Shown: piece after piece, positions 8,923-18,371 of the stretch | Numbering within the stretch: the first letter of the stretch is position 1 | Layout: each line of letters opens with the position of its first letter | Assembly (NCBI GenBank): GCA_035279405.1 | Contig: DATEHU010000011.1 | Coordinates: 62,001 to 126,000 of the forward strand | Source of the DNA: Gammaproteobacteria bacterium | GTDB taxonomy: Bacteria > Pseudomonadota > Gammaproteobacteria > Natronospirales > REEB76 | Direction of reading: 5' to 3' | Length of the DNA: 64,000 nt | Translations under genes and position numbers: made by a program | Notes under the pieces: model-generated | Seen by the model: the letters and a program-made list of their open reading frames with translations, nothing else | The model's database searches: none | What the model was told of the DNA's origin: nothing

Positions 8923-9984
8923 ATGACCACGTCCAGCCTATTCGCCAGCGCAATCGTCGCACTCTCGCTCGTTATTGGTCCGGGTGCGCTGGCCGCACCA
9001 CATTCCGCGCCCGGCCAGTCGCCACCTGGAATACAAATCCTCTTCCTCGGCACCGCCGGCGGGCCGCCCTTGCGTGCCGCTCGCTCCGAGCCGGCGACGC
9101 TGCTCATCGTTGACGGCCGGCGCTACCTGATTGATTGCGGCATCGGTACCGCGCGACGACTCGTTGAGGCCGGCATCCGCTCAGAAACGATCGGCACCAT
9201 CTTTCTCACTCATCTGCACCCCGACCACGATCTGGGGCTTGTCGGTGTGCTGGCAAACGATTTCCAGAATCGGGATCTGGCCGGCCCACAACACACAATT
9301 AGCATCTACGGACCACTGCAGACGAAAGAACTCGTTGACGCAGCCTACCGTTTCATCAGCATTCCGTACGCGGTGTTTGCGGCCGAAGGCGGTGGACCGA
9401 GGGGCGGCGTGCCCCCGGCACCGCCATTTTCGGTTCATGAGTTCCGCGCGGGCGTCGTGTACCAAGACGACAAAATTCGCGTCATTGCGGTGGAGAACTC
9501 GCACTACGCCCTGATGCCGCAAAAATTCCGCGCGACCATGAAGTCGTATAGTCTGCGGTTTGAGACACCGCACGGAACGATTGTATTCACCGGCGACACA
9601 GGACCGAACGATGCCGTCCTCCGGCTTGCCGAGGGCGCCGACGTGCTCATCTCGGAGGTAGAGGACTTCGCGGCGATCAGGACATTCGCTGACCGCATGG
9701 CGCAGCAGAATCACTGGTCAACCGAACGCCGGAGTCGGTTCTACGCACATATGACGAAAGAACACCTCGACATCAAGGACGTGGGACAGATAGCGGCACG
9801 GGCACACGTGAAATCCGTCGTGTTGTACCACTGGGACCCGGCTGATCCAGCAGCCTATGTGGCAGGCGTGGCGAAATATTTCTCCGGTCCGGTGTTTGCC
9901 AGCGCTGACCTGCAGCGGTATTGCTTGCTGTCTGCGTCACTGCATAACCAATCGAGCCGACCGCCACTGCACCTTTGCGAATAG
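8923..9984 (+). CDS. Secreted MBL-fold metallo-hydrolase
   Basis: The 353-residue protein has an apparent signal peptide (residues 1 to about 24, ending GALAAP) and a metallo-beta-lactamase fold. THLHPDHDLGL near residue 95 carries the HxHxDH zinc motif, and IVFTGDTGPND near residue 220 and the C-terminal YHWDP histidine supply the rest. It is closest in layout to RNase Z/arylsulfatase-type hydrolases that are exported, and the substrate is unknown. A good ribosome site (GGAGGT) is 5 bases before the ATG. The gene sits between rimK and a degraded rimK tail, which suggests it was inserted at the rimK 3' end. Confidence 0.85.
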   Translation: MTTSSLFASAIVALSLVIGPGALAAPHSAPGQSPPGIQILFLGTAGGPPLRAARSEPATLLIVDGRRYLIDCGIGTARRLVEAGIRSETIGTIFLTHLHPDHDLGLVGVLANDFQNRDLAGPQHTISIYGPLQTKELVDAAYRFISIPYAVFAAEGGGPRGGVPPAPPFSVHEFRAGVVYQDDKIRVIAVENSHYALMPQKFRATMKSYSLRFETPHGTIVFTGDTGPNDAVLRLAEGADVLISEVEDFAAIRTFADRMAQQNHWSTERRSRFYAHMTKEHLDIKDVGQIAARAHVKSVVLYHWDPADPAAYVAGVAKYFSGPVFASADLQRYCLLSASLHNQSSRPPLHLCE

Positions 9985-10018
9985 ATCACCGATATAAAGA
10001 GGGGCGGTGCCCTTAACC

Positions 10019-10126
10019 GTTGAGAGCGTAGAGACCACCACCAGAACAGACAAGCCCGGCAAGCTCATCGCGTGCATCGAACGGCGCTGCCGCAACTCCA
10101 ACATCTTGGCGCCACCGCACGGCTGA
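10019..10126 (+). pseudogene. Decayed duplicate of the rimK 3' end
   Basis: Read in frame from 10019 this gives a 35-residue tail ending CRNSNILAPPHG and a stop. It aligns without gaps to the RimK C-terminus, which ends [12 protein letters not shown]. Matches also run upstream (TTTRTDKPGK against [10 protein letters not shown]). No start codon or upstream body is present. It is best explained as a relic of a duplication or of an insertion event at the rimK 3' end that carried the metallo-hydrolase gene. Confidence 0.7.
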
Positions 10127-10177
10127 TTCTTGCCGTAAAATCGGAATCCCGGAATTCAGGTATCTGAACCGCAACCT

Positions 10178-10468
10178 ATGAACAAATCCATTTTTGCGAA
10201 GCCCAGTGCACTGATACCGCTCGCAATGTCTCTTGCAGCTCTGGCCGTCGTGCTTGTCCACATTGTCATGTTCGGCACAGCTCGCGAAGCTGACGAGGGA
10301 ACAGCCGCGCACCTGTGGCAAATACTCATGGTCGCTCAGCTTCCGGTCATTGCGTTTTTTGCCATCAAATGGTTGCCACGGGTGCCGAAGCAGGCAATCG
10401 GGGTATTGGCGCTCCAAACCGCAGTGCTCTTTGCGGCGCTGGCTCCAGTCTTCTTGCTTGGCCTCTGA
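10178..10468 (+). CDS. Small integral membrane protein, unknown
   Basis: The 96-residue protein has three predicted hydrophobic segments: about residues 11-32 (LIPLAMSLAALAVVLVHIVM), 46-66 (WQILMVAQLPVIAFFAIKW) and 73-95 (IGVLALQTAVLFAALAPVFL). Such DoxX- or SdpI-like small proteins are common, but I recognise no specific family. It lies alone on the plus strand, downstream of the rimK relic and about 100 bases before an acetyltransferase gene. Confidence 0.65.
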   Translation: MNKSIFAKPSALIPLAMSLAALAVVLVHIVMFGTAREADEGTAAHLWQILMVAQLPVIAFFAIKWLPRVPKQAIGVLALQTAVLFAALAPVFLLGL

Positions 10469-10564
10469 TGCCGGAGCTGCCTGACAATTCATTTCAGCAC
10501 ACTCTCAACCGCTACACGGATTGCCGACGTTAAATTCGGGTTTTAAGGACCAAAACCACATCCC

Positions 10565-11152
10565 ATGAAGATAAATGTGTTCCCTGTCACGCCGGCTCGC
10601 TGGCCGGATCTCGAAGCGGTCTTCAACGCCAGAGGCTGCTCGGTAGCCCGTAGCTGCTGGTGCATGGCGTATCGCCGCAGCGGATCCCAATATCCTTCCT
10701 GGCCGGATCGGAGTTGTGCCAAAGCCAACCGCGCCGACCTCAAGGCCCTGGTGAACAAAGGCAAGACACCCGGCCTCATCGCGTATCAAGGCAAGGTTCC
10801 GGTCGGCTGGATTTCGCTCGCACCGCGCGAGGAGTTCGCCCGGTTGCAGCGCTCGCCGGTGATGAAGCCCGTGGATGACAAACCCGTCTGGTCCATCATC
10901 TGCTTCGTCGTGCCGTTGGCGTATCGGGGCCAGGGTGTAGGCCACGCCCTGCTGCAAGGCGCAATCGATTACGCTCGAAAGCACGGCGCCACGCTGATCG
11001 AGGCCTATCCCGTGGACAAGGCAGGACGATCCAGGGACGATGCTATGTGGTTCGGCGCCAGATCCATGTACGACCGCGCTGGCTTCAAGGAAGTAGCACG
11101 CCGCAAACCTGCACGGCCAGTCGTTCGGCTTAAAGTGCAAAAGAGTGCGTGA
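10565..11152 (+). CDS. GNAT family N-acetyltransferase
   Basis: The protein has 195 residues. The acetyl-CoA pyrophosphate loop is YRGQGVGHALLQGAIDYA near residue 120, preceded by the strand SIICFVVPLA. WCMAYRRSG near residue 38 resembles a subgroup of GNAT proteins with a conserved CWC-type N-terminus. The substrate is unknown. A start at the ATG of MKINVFPVT gives a standard GNAT length. It belongs to a series of small plus-strand accessory genes. Confidence 0.82.
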   Translation: MKINVFPVTPARWPDLEAVFNARGCSVARSCWCMAYRRSGSQYPSWPDRSCAKANRADLKALVNKGKTPGLIAYQGKVPVGWISLAPREEFARLQRSPVMKPVDDKPVWSIICFVVPLAYRGQGVGHALLQGAIDYARKHGATLIEAYPVDKAGRSRDDAMWFGARSMYDRAGFKEVARRKPARPVVRLKVQKSA

Positions 11153-11303
11153 CCGCGATCCTCGACGATCGTGACGTCGCCATCGCATTGAATATGCGAT
11201 GCAAGATGGCCTGACAACCGTACCTGCACTGGCAAGCCACGAATTAAATTCGACAGCACTACAATATAGACCTTCGTTCGTCTTATTCTAGTTGGAACAC
11301 TCT

Positions 11304-11666
11304 ATGCACTCCGTCGTTGGGGTCAAAAGGCAAAACTTTTTTCGGCGGTGTTGGTCCGGCACTGCACGCCTGTGGCAAGCGTACTGGCTCGTCGGCGTAC
11401 TGGGCCAAATTGTTGTTCTCTTTGTTACCTTTGCAATCACCTATCCATTCCGATCGGGTTTTCAGGAAAACTTGTGGACGGACATCGTCAATTTAATGCT
11501 CATACTTATCAATTTAGTCCTCGTGCTCATCTATGTTGTTTATGCCAGCGTTAGCATTTGGCGTTGTGCGCCCAACGCCAACAATCAGGTTTGGGGCGGC
11601 TTGGCGCGTGTGACGATCTTAATGTCGTGGGCTTACGGAGTGGTCGAAGTTTGGCGAGCACTGTAA
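11304..11666 (+). CDS. Small membrane protein, unknown
   Basis: The 120-residue protein has hydrophobic segments near residues 28-48 (LVGVLGQIVVLFVTFAITYP), 61-82 (NLMLILINLVLVLIYVVYAS) and 100-118. It has the character of DUF805-like small membrane proteins but no clear signature. A TTG four codons upstream (11292) is an alternative start. Base composition is noticeably more AT-rich than the neighbouring housekeeping genes, consistent with an acquired gene. Confidence 0.6.
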   Translation: MHSVVGVKRQNFFRRCWSGTARLWQAYWLVGVLGQIVVLFVTFAITYPFRSGFQENLWTDIVNLMLILINLVLVLIYVVYASVSIWRCAPNANNQVWGGLARVTILMSWAYGVVEVWRAL

Positions 11667-11820
11667 CTACCCATTGCGGCTGGGGCTCTACCGCCGTCCA
11701 GTTCGGCGCCACTAAGCTCAAACGCATGGAGGCGGAAAATTGAATACAGCTGGCGAGTCAATGCGCTCTCGACGAGTCCACGTACTGACAGTTGAGCGCA
11801 GGAGGCAGGCACGGAACATC

Positions 11821-12120
11821 ATGGCCAGAGCCGAATACAAAGTGCGCGCCAAGGTGTGGCTCTACCCTGGAAAGGCCGCCTGGCACTTTGCAAACCTGTC
11901 GTCGAAGCAATCGAGCCACATCCGGAAACTGTTCGGCACCGAGGCCGCAGCTTGGGGCTCTTTGCCGGTCACCGTGCGCATCGGGGACACGGCATGGAAG
12001 ACTTCCATCTTTCCCGACAGCAAATCTTCGAGCTATCTCTTCGCGATCAAGGCAGAGGTGCGGAAGAAGGAACACATCCGTGCGGGCGACACCATCACGG
12101 CAACCGTGCAGATCAGGTAG
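11821..12120 (+). CDS. DUF1905 domain protein
   Basis: The 99-residue protein is essentially one DUF1905 beta-barrel-like domain: VRAKVWLYPGKAAWHFANL, WGSLPVTVRIGDTAWKTSIF, and a C-terminal GDTITATV. The family is widespread in soil bacteria, sometimes fused to a YdeI-type domain, and has no assigned reaction. I chose the ATG at 11821 because homologous DUF1905 proteins begin close to this motif. A TTG at 11740 in the same frame would add 27 basic residues with no family match. Confidence 0.8.
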   Translation: MARAEYKVRAKVWLYPGKAAWHFANLSSKQSSHIRKLFGTEAAAWGSLPVTVRIGDTAWKTSIFPDSKSSSYLFAIKAEVRKKEHIRAGDTITATVQIR

Positions 12121-12187
12121 GCACGCTGATGCCCACCTCGAGACAGGCAATGCAAAGCGTTTTGAAGAGCTCTAAGCTGCTACTCAT

Positions 12188-12316
12188 TCGCCCTGAGCAT
12201 AGCGAAGCGCAGTCGAAGGGCAGGTGCAAAAACTTTGAATTGCAAGCATCAATTCGGTATGCACCCTTCGTCGGGCTCAGGATGTACTTCGACAGGCTCA
12301 GTACGAACGGAATTGG
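12188..12316. repeat. Dispersed inverted repeat (TTCGCCCTGAGC type)
   Basis: Two arms, TTCGCCCTGAGCATAGCGAA at 12189 and the CCTTCGTCGGGCTCAGG / TTCGACAGGCTCAGTACGAA stretch at 12265-12310, form a long imperfect hairpin. The same building blocks recur at 16459-16584. This is the common intergenic element with CTGAGC and TTCGAC cores seen in many environmental proteobacteria. No coding is seen between 12121 and 12404. Confidence 0.7.
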
Positions 12317-12404
12317 TCGAATGTTCCTTGGCTTGCCTGCGACGTCCACAAACGGTAGCTTAGACGCGCTGTGTTAAGCGCCACAACAGGCTCGGAGGCT
12401 GACT

Positions 12405-12785
12405 GTGAGCAAGGACACCAAGCTCTCCTCGATCCGCCAGATTGCCGTCACCGTCAGCAGCGTGGATGCCGCCTTGAAGTTCTATCGTGACGTTCTCGGC
12501 ATCCCCTTTCTTTTCATCGCCGGCCCCAATCTGGCATTCCTGGATGCGGGTGGTACTCGCCTGATGCTCAGCACGCCGCAGGGTGCGGGTTCCGTCGGTC
12601 ACAATTCCATTCTTTATTTCACGGTTTCGGACATAGTCGCTGCGCACGCCGTCCTGGTTACGCGTGGCGCCACAAGCGAACGTGCGCCCGAACTTACCGC
12701 CAGGTTGCCGGACTATGAACTCTGGACCGGCTTCCTGAAAGATCCAGACGGCAACCTGGTGGGCTTGATGGAGGAAAAGCGATGA
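12405..12785 (+). CDS. VOC (glyoxalase/dioxygenase-fold) family protein
   Basis: The 126-residue single-domain protein starts at GTG. The vicinal-oxygen-chelate pattern is visible as QIAVTVSSVDAALKFYRDVL at the start, LYFTVSDIVAAHAVL in the middle and GFLKDPDGNLVGLMEE at the end with the typical metal-ligand Glu. The function could be a lyase, a dioxygenase or resistance by binding, and it cannot be fixed from sequence. It sits directly downstream of the dispersed repeat. Confidence 0.8.
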   Translation: MSKDTKLSSIRQIAVTVSSVDAALKFYRDVLGIPFLFIAGPNLAFLDAGGTRLMLSTPQGAGSVGHNSILYFTVSDIVAAHAVLVTRGATSERAPELTARLPDYELWTGFLKDPDGNLVGLMEEKR

Positions 12786-12872
12786 TCCGGCGTCCTTGCG
12801 TGGCACGTGCCTGTTCATTCAAGCCGAAAGCATTTCGCGGCGCGGCGTAGTTCAGGTGTCAGGCCGAATCAC

Positions 12873-13322
12873 ATGAGTCTCTCCAACGATCTCCCGGGAA
12901 CCTGGTTGCTTCAGTCGCGCATTGACGTTACGCCAACCGGGGAACGCCATCCCGATTCGCTGCTCGGAGAGGACCCCGTGGCACTTCTGATCTACGACCG
13001 CACGGGGCATTTCTCCGCCCAGTTCATGAAAACGGATCGCTCCAACCTCGCGCCATCGGGCCCAAGCAATGCCAGGAACAACACGCAGGCACAAGGCGGC
13101 TACGACGCGTACTTTGGAACCTACAGCATTGACGACGCTACCGGCGTGGTTACGCAGCAGCTCATGGGCTCCCTATCGCCGGGGAACGTGGGCATGGTGC
13201 TGTCCCGGGCGATGGAGGTTCGTGGCGATACGCTGCTGATCAATCTCGAGACCACGGCGGCGGATGGAACGCCCGTGGTCCGCACACTTACCTGGCGACG
13301 CTTGAGGAACGCAACCCGATAG
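12873..13322 (+). CDS. Lipocalin-like domain protein
   Basis: The 149-residue protein has the motifs LPGTWLLQS near the start, ALLIYDRTGHFSAQFM, a GGYDAYFGTYSID strand and a C-terminal TLTWRRL. This matches the bacterial lipocalin_5-type family, with small beta-barrels that bind hydrophobic ligands. The family is often found near secondary-metabolism or stress genes, without a known reaction here. The ATG at 12873 fits the domain start better than the GTG at 12807. No signal peptide is visible, so a cytoplasmic location is likely. Confidence 0.72.
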   Translation: MSLSNDLPGTWLLQSRIDVTPTGERHPDSLLGEDPVALLIYDRTGHFSAQFMKTDRSNLAPSGPSNARNNTQAQGGYDAYFGTYSIDDATGVVTQQLMGSLSPGNVGMVLSRAMEVRGDTLLINLETTAADGTPVVRTLTWRRLRNATR

Positions 13323-13364
13323 GCAACCTTACAGACCATCCGCGAGTGTCTGAATTAGGAGGTT

Positions 13365-13481
13365 GTGCTGGGTAATGACCATTTCAGGGAATACACCCAA
13401 AATGAGCTTGCGCGTCGGATTAATACTGGTCGTCGAGGACGACCGGCAAAACAAAGAAAACCGGCTATGAATTTTGAGTGA
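13365..13481 (+). pseudogene. C-terminal remnant of a REP-associated (Y1/IS200-like) transposase
   Basis: In frame from about 13365 the sequence reads VLGNDHFREYTQNELARRI, then a TGRRGRPAKQ tail and a stop at 13479-13481. The LG..xF......RR......GRP pattern is the usual C-terminus of REP-associated tyrosine transposases. No catalytic HUH domain is present upstream. A GCTCTGACCCC box, often seen near such elements, follows at 13508. Confidence 0.45.
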
Positions 13482-13559
13482 TAGACTTTAGCTGATGCCG
13501 GTATTCGCTCTGACCCCATTTTTCATTTAGTGAGCCACGGAAAGAGAGATTAGGAAACC

Positions 13560-14294
13560 ATGAGCCTCGCAATCACCGTGTATGTACGTGAGGGAATAGT
13601 AATGGCGGCGGATAGCCGCTTGACCCTGAATCAAACGGTTTCACAGGTGGATGCCCAGGTCGTCCATTTAGCCGTAGGTCAAAGCGATAACGTTCAGAAA
13701 CTATTTCTTTCGCCAAACCGCGTTGGAATATCAACTTTCGGGGATGCCGACATCAAGGGCGTACCAATTGCAGGGTTCGTTGACTCTTTCTTGGCCACCA
13801 AACTACCGGATAACGGCCAAGTAGAAGAGACCGCTAAAGCACTCCTGGCCTTCTTTCGGAGCAACGATCCGATGCCAAGCACAACCTTTCATGTCGCCGG
13901 ATACACATCTTCTGGCGCCATAGCGCAACAAGAGGTCTGGCTAGTGGATATACGCACGAATTGCTGTGAGCGGAAGAATCCACCAGAAGAGCAAGGAGCC
14001 ACTTGGGGTGGTGAAATAGATATCCTTTCACGGCTCGTTAATCCTGTCGCTAGAGTGGACGCTAGTGGCAAAATACTAATGAATTTACCCGATTATCCAA
14101 TTCCGTGGGGCTTCTTCACTCTGCAGGACGCAATAGATTTTGCAATCTTTGCGACACGATCGACCATTGACGCAATCCGTTTCCAACCGAGAGCAAAAAC
14201 TGTTGGCGGTCCAATTGATGTTTTGGTTCTTCAACAGAACGGTTGCAAGTGGATTCAACGCAAACAGCTACGCGGAGAGTCGAAAGAGAGCTGA
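13560..14294 (+). CDS. Proteasome-like Ntn-hydrolase-fold protein with Ser at the nucleophile position
   Basis: The 244-residue protein begins MSLAITVYVREGIVMAADSR, which aligns gap-free to the start of proteasome beta subunits and HslV. If Met is removed, Ser2 falls at the position of the catalytic Thr1, Asp18 at Asp17, and the SRLT stretch at SRAT. Lys47 in QKLFLSPNRVGISTFGDADI corresponds in context to the catalytic Lys33 region, with a longer insertion before it. The family uses the N-terminal residue as a nucleophile for peptide or amide hydrolysis, and Ser nucleophiles occur in other Ntn hydrolases. The actual activity is unknown. The gene is more AT-rich than its surroundings and has no unfoldase neighbour, consistent with transfer. 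Confidence 0.65.
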   Translation: MSLAITVYVREGIVMAADSRLTLNQTVSQVDAQVVHLAVGQSDNVQKLFLSPNRVGISTFGDADIKGVPIAGFVDSFLATKLPDNGQVEETAKALLAFFRSNDPMPSTTFHVAGYTSSGAIAQQEVWLVDIRTNCCERKNPPEEQGATWGGEIDILSRLVNPVARVDASGKILMNLPDYPIPWGFFTLQDAIDFAIFATRSTIDAIRFQPRAKTVGGPIDVLVLQQNGCKWIQRKQLRGESKES

Positions 14295-14601
14295 CAGTGC
14301 GCCCCCTTGGATAATGGAGCCAGCACCACTACCCGCCACGCCTGATCCGGCTCGCGCCATTCCTGAGAATGCCGGGAACCATATGTGGGAAGCTTCAAAT
14401 TACCTGTCACCATTACGAGGCCTGTCCTCGATGAACCTGCGAGCGGTGACCCAGATGTTTAACTTTTTTCCACTGCCGCTGTTGCGGGATTAACGGAGGG
14501 CCATTTATGCGAAGCACCCCTAAATGAGCTCATGCGGCAAGAAATTCATCGCGGCTAGCTTATAATCCGCATCCTTTCCCAATCTCCGAACGATTAACTC
14601 C
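14295..14601 (+). promoter_or_regulatory. Intergenic stretch with probable ettA promoter
   Basis: No convincing gene is seen in these 307 bases. A perfect TATAAT at 14561-14566, 36 bases before the ettA ATG, is the likely -10 box. The -35 position (about 14538-14543, CAAGAA) is weak. Confidence 0.4.
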
Positions 14602-16272
<1,671 letters not shown>

Positions 16273-16454
16273 TCGGCCCGTACAGGGATGTACGGTCGCG
16301 CGCAGCGTGAAGCGCATCCCGGACATGCGCCGGGATGCGCGTGCGCCGGGCGGGCAGGATGCCCGCTCCGGCGTCAATTCAGTCTAGCCGCATCGCATCA
16401 AATACCGGCGCTTGAAAGAATAGACCAAGGCAATTGATTAAATCCTATGCCTAA

Positions 16455-16586
16455 GTTTCGAACCGTTCGTGTTGAGCGTAGCGGGCCCTGGCTCCGCGGA
16501 GTCGAAACACTGACGAGTCCGGAATTTGGTACCCTTCGACTTCGCGTCTTCGACGCTACGCTCAGGGCGAACGGAATTTTGAGATA
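16455..16586. repeat. Dispersed inverted repeat (second copy of the 12.2-kb type)
   Basis: The arms CGTTCGTGTTGAGCGTAGCG at 16464 and CTACGCTCAGGGCGAACGGA at 16556 are mutually complementary with mismatches. An internal CCTTCGACTTCGCG lies between them. It shares the TTCGAC/CTGAGC cores with 12188-12316. Confidence 0.7.
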
Positions 16587-16616
16587 GCTTGCACTCGCTT
16601 GACCGCCGGGCACGCC

Positions 16617-16752
16617 TAAAATCCCCCCTCTTTCGGGCTTCGCAATCCTGCTTCGCCCGAAAGTCCAGGGCAGCCATCAGTGGCTGCCCGCTCGGAGCTA
16701 TGCTCCTTGCCCCCTTTGACAAAGGGGGCGCGTTTCGCGCGGGGGGATTTGT
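16617..16752. repeat. Dispersed repeat bounded by AAATCCCCCC / GGGGGGATTT
   Basis: It begins AAAATCCCCCCTCTTTCGGG and ends GCGCGGGGGGATTT, with the internal hairpin CCCCCTTTGACAAAGGGGGC. Its inner part (CTGCTTCG...AAGTCCAGGGC...GCCCGCTCGG) is clearly homologous to the stretch at 41771-41902 inside lpdA. The outer frame matches 18268-18333. Confidence 0.75.
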
Positions 16753-16918
16753 CAAAATGTTCAATTTGTTGGATGCCCTTAGGAATCTAATCCGATAGTG
16801 CTAATCTTCATGTGGGCGCCCTCTCTCATGTGATGTGGAACCAAACGACTTTCCGCTCTGGCACATTACGATGCCGTATTGAGCGGGGGCGTCCATATCA
16901 TCTGATTTACTCGCCACA

Positions 16919-17029
16919 TTCGTCACACCGGCGTGGTCCCGGCTCTCGCCGGGAGGTGTCCGGGTTCTTGAAGAGGCTGGATTCCGGCTCTACACCTTCG
17001 CGGGGGCAAGCTTCACCGGAATGACTGAA
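16919..17029. repeat. Dispersed repeat of the GTCATTCCGG/CTGGATTCCGG type
   Basis: The stretch runs from CGTCACACCGGCGTGGTCCC to CTTCACCGGAATGACTGAAA with CTGGATTCCGGCT inside. This is a degenerate form of the widespread intergenic element with CTGGATTCCGGCTT and CCGGAATGAC ends. With the neighbouring elements it fills the 878-base gap between ettA and the S41 gene, in which I see no gene. Confidence 0.6.
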
Positions 17030-17150
17030 AGCGAAACATTCAGAGCTTCCTCGGCGCGGTAGCAGCTGCGCTTATTTTCGTCCCGTTCGACTGCGACGGA
17101 ACTTGCTGCATTTTGTACGGCCTTATCAGAAACCTTATGCTAGGCACACG

Positions 17151-18224
17151 ATGAGCGCGGCCAAGGTAATAGCAATTGCGGCATTGTTCGCGGCGCTGGC
17201 ACTCGCCGGTTGCACACCGAACATCGCGCCGGGCCATCCGATCCCCAGGAACCCGTACGCCTACCAGTTCGAGGAATACTGGTACAAGTTCGACCACCTG
17301 TATCCGTATTTCGAGTACAAGCACGTGGACTGGCAGGCCGCGTACAACCAATACCGGCCGCTCGCCGACCAGGTGCACAACGAATCGGAACTCGTGCATC
17401 TGCTGATGCGCATGACCACAAAGCTCAAGGACGTTCACGTGTGGTTCAAGTCGCCCGAGGGTGAATACCTCAACACTTACGATTCCAAGCGCGCCGATGA
17501 TCCCAACTGGAGCCCGGGACCGCTCAGCGTCTATGTTCCCGATCTGGCCTACTACGGCGGCGCGGACTGGGGCTACGGCCACGTGCAGGGCTTTCCCTAT
17601 ATCTTCATTGCCGACTGGAAAAAGCACGCGCTGTCGCTGGACGATTTCGCGACCGCTTTGGAGCAATTCCAGTCGAGTCCTGGCCTGATCCTGGACGTGC
17701 GCATGAACAGCGGCGGCAATGACCAGTTGGCCTACAAGATCGCCGAATATTTCGCCGCCAAACCGCACCTCAGTGAGTATTACCGTTACCGCAACGGGCC
17801 GCGTCCGGGCGATCTGGGTAAACCCCGACCACGGTACCTGTACCCGGCAATCGGCGTGCACTACCCCGGCTTGTTGATGCTGCTGATCGGACCCGACAGC
17901 TTCAGCAGCACCGAGAATTTCATCGCAGCCATGCAGACTCTGCCCAACGTCACCACCCTCGGTGCAACGACGGGCGGCGCCTCCGGCTGTCCGGAAACCT
18001 TCGCACTCGGAGACGGCTGGATCTACAGCGTGCCGGTCTGCTACGACATGACCGCGGATCACAAGGTTATCGAATGGAACGGCATCCAGCCGGAAGTGCC
18101 TGTGTCCGCCACGCAAGCCGATTTCGGGCGTGGCGACGATCCGGTGCTGGATGCCGCCCTGCAACTGCTCAAGGAAAAGCTCAAGGCACAGGGTGATCAG
18201 CAATTACCCGGCACGCCCCGCTGA
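17151..18224 (+). CDS. S41-family peptidase-like lipoprotein
   Basis: The protein has 357 residues. Residues 1-21 form a lipoprotein signal peptide ending in the lipobox LAGC, so it is likely anchored in the envelope. The C-terminal-processing-peptidase/tricorn core is visible: GLILDVRMNSGGNDQLAYKI near residue 180 and LLIGPDSFSSTENFIAAMQ near residue 245, which carries the candidate nucleophile Ser. The N-terminal domain has helices rich in Tyr and Trp and no PDZ signature that I can point to. The ATG at 17151 is preferred over an upstream TTG because it directly precedes the signal peptide. Confidence 0.82.
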   Translation: MSAAKVIAIAALFAALALAGCTPNIAPGHPIPRNPYAYQFEEYWYKFDHLYPYFEYKHVDWQAAYNQYRPLADQVHNESELVHLLMRMTTKLKDVHVWFKSPEGEYLNTYDSKRADDPNWSPGPLSVYVPDLAYYGGADWGYGHVQGFPYIFIADWKKHALSLDDFATALEQFQSSPGLILDVRMNSGGNDQLAYKIAEYFAAKPHLSEYYRYRNGPRPGDLGKPRPRYLYPAIGVHYPGLLMLLIGPDSFSSTENFIAAMQTLPNVTTLGATTGGASGCPETFALGDGWIYSVPVCYDMTADHKVIEWNGIQPEVPVSATQADFGRGDDPVLDAALQLLKEKLKAQGDQQLPGTPR

Positions 18225-18267
18225 GATCGTCTAACAAAATTGGCGAGAGGAACCGCTCCGCACAACT

Positions 18268-18333
18268 GAAATCCCCCCCTCGCCCCCCTTTGCAAAGGGG
18301 GGAGCGCGCTTGGCGCGCAGGGAGATTTGTCAC
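18268..18333. repeat. Dispersed repeat bounded by AAATCCCCCC / GGAGATTTGTC
   Basis: This compact element has a near-perfect hairpin CCCCCCTTTGCAAAGGGGGG and a nested GCGCGCTTGGCGCGC. It lies between the convergent S41 and CLC genes and could act as a bidirectional transcript end. Its outer frame matches 16617-16752. Confidence 0.75.
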
Positions 18334-18371
18334 GGGTGCTCATATTGTTAGGTGCTCTAAGTAACGCAGAG

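Noticed and set aside
14140-14493. A 117-codon plus-strand reading overlapping the end of the Ntn-fold gene
   Set aside because: It overlaps the certain gene by 155 bases in another frame, and its unique part is Pro/Ala-rich with no start of its own.
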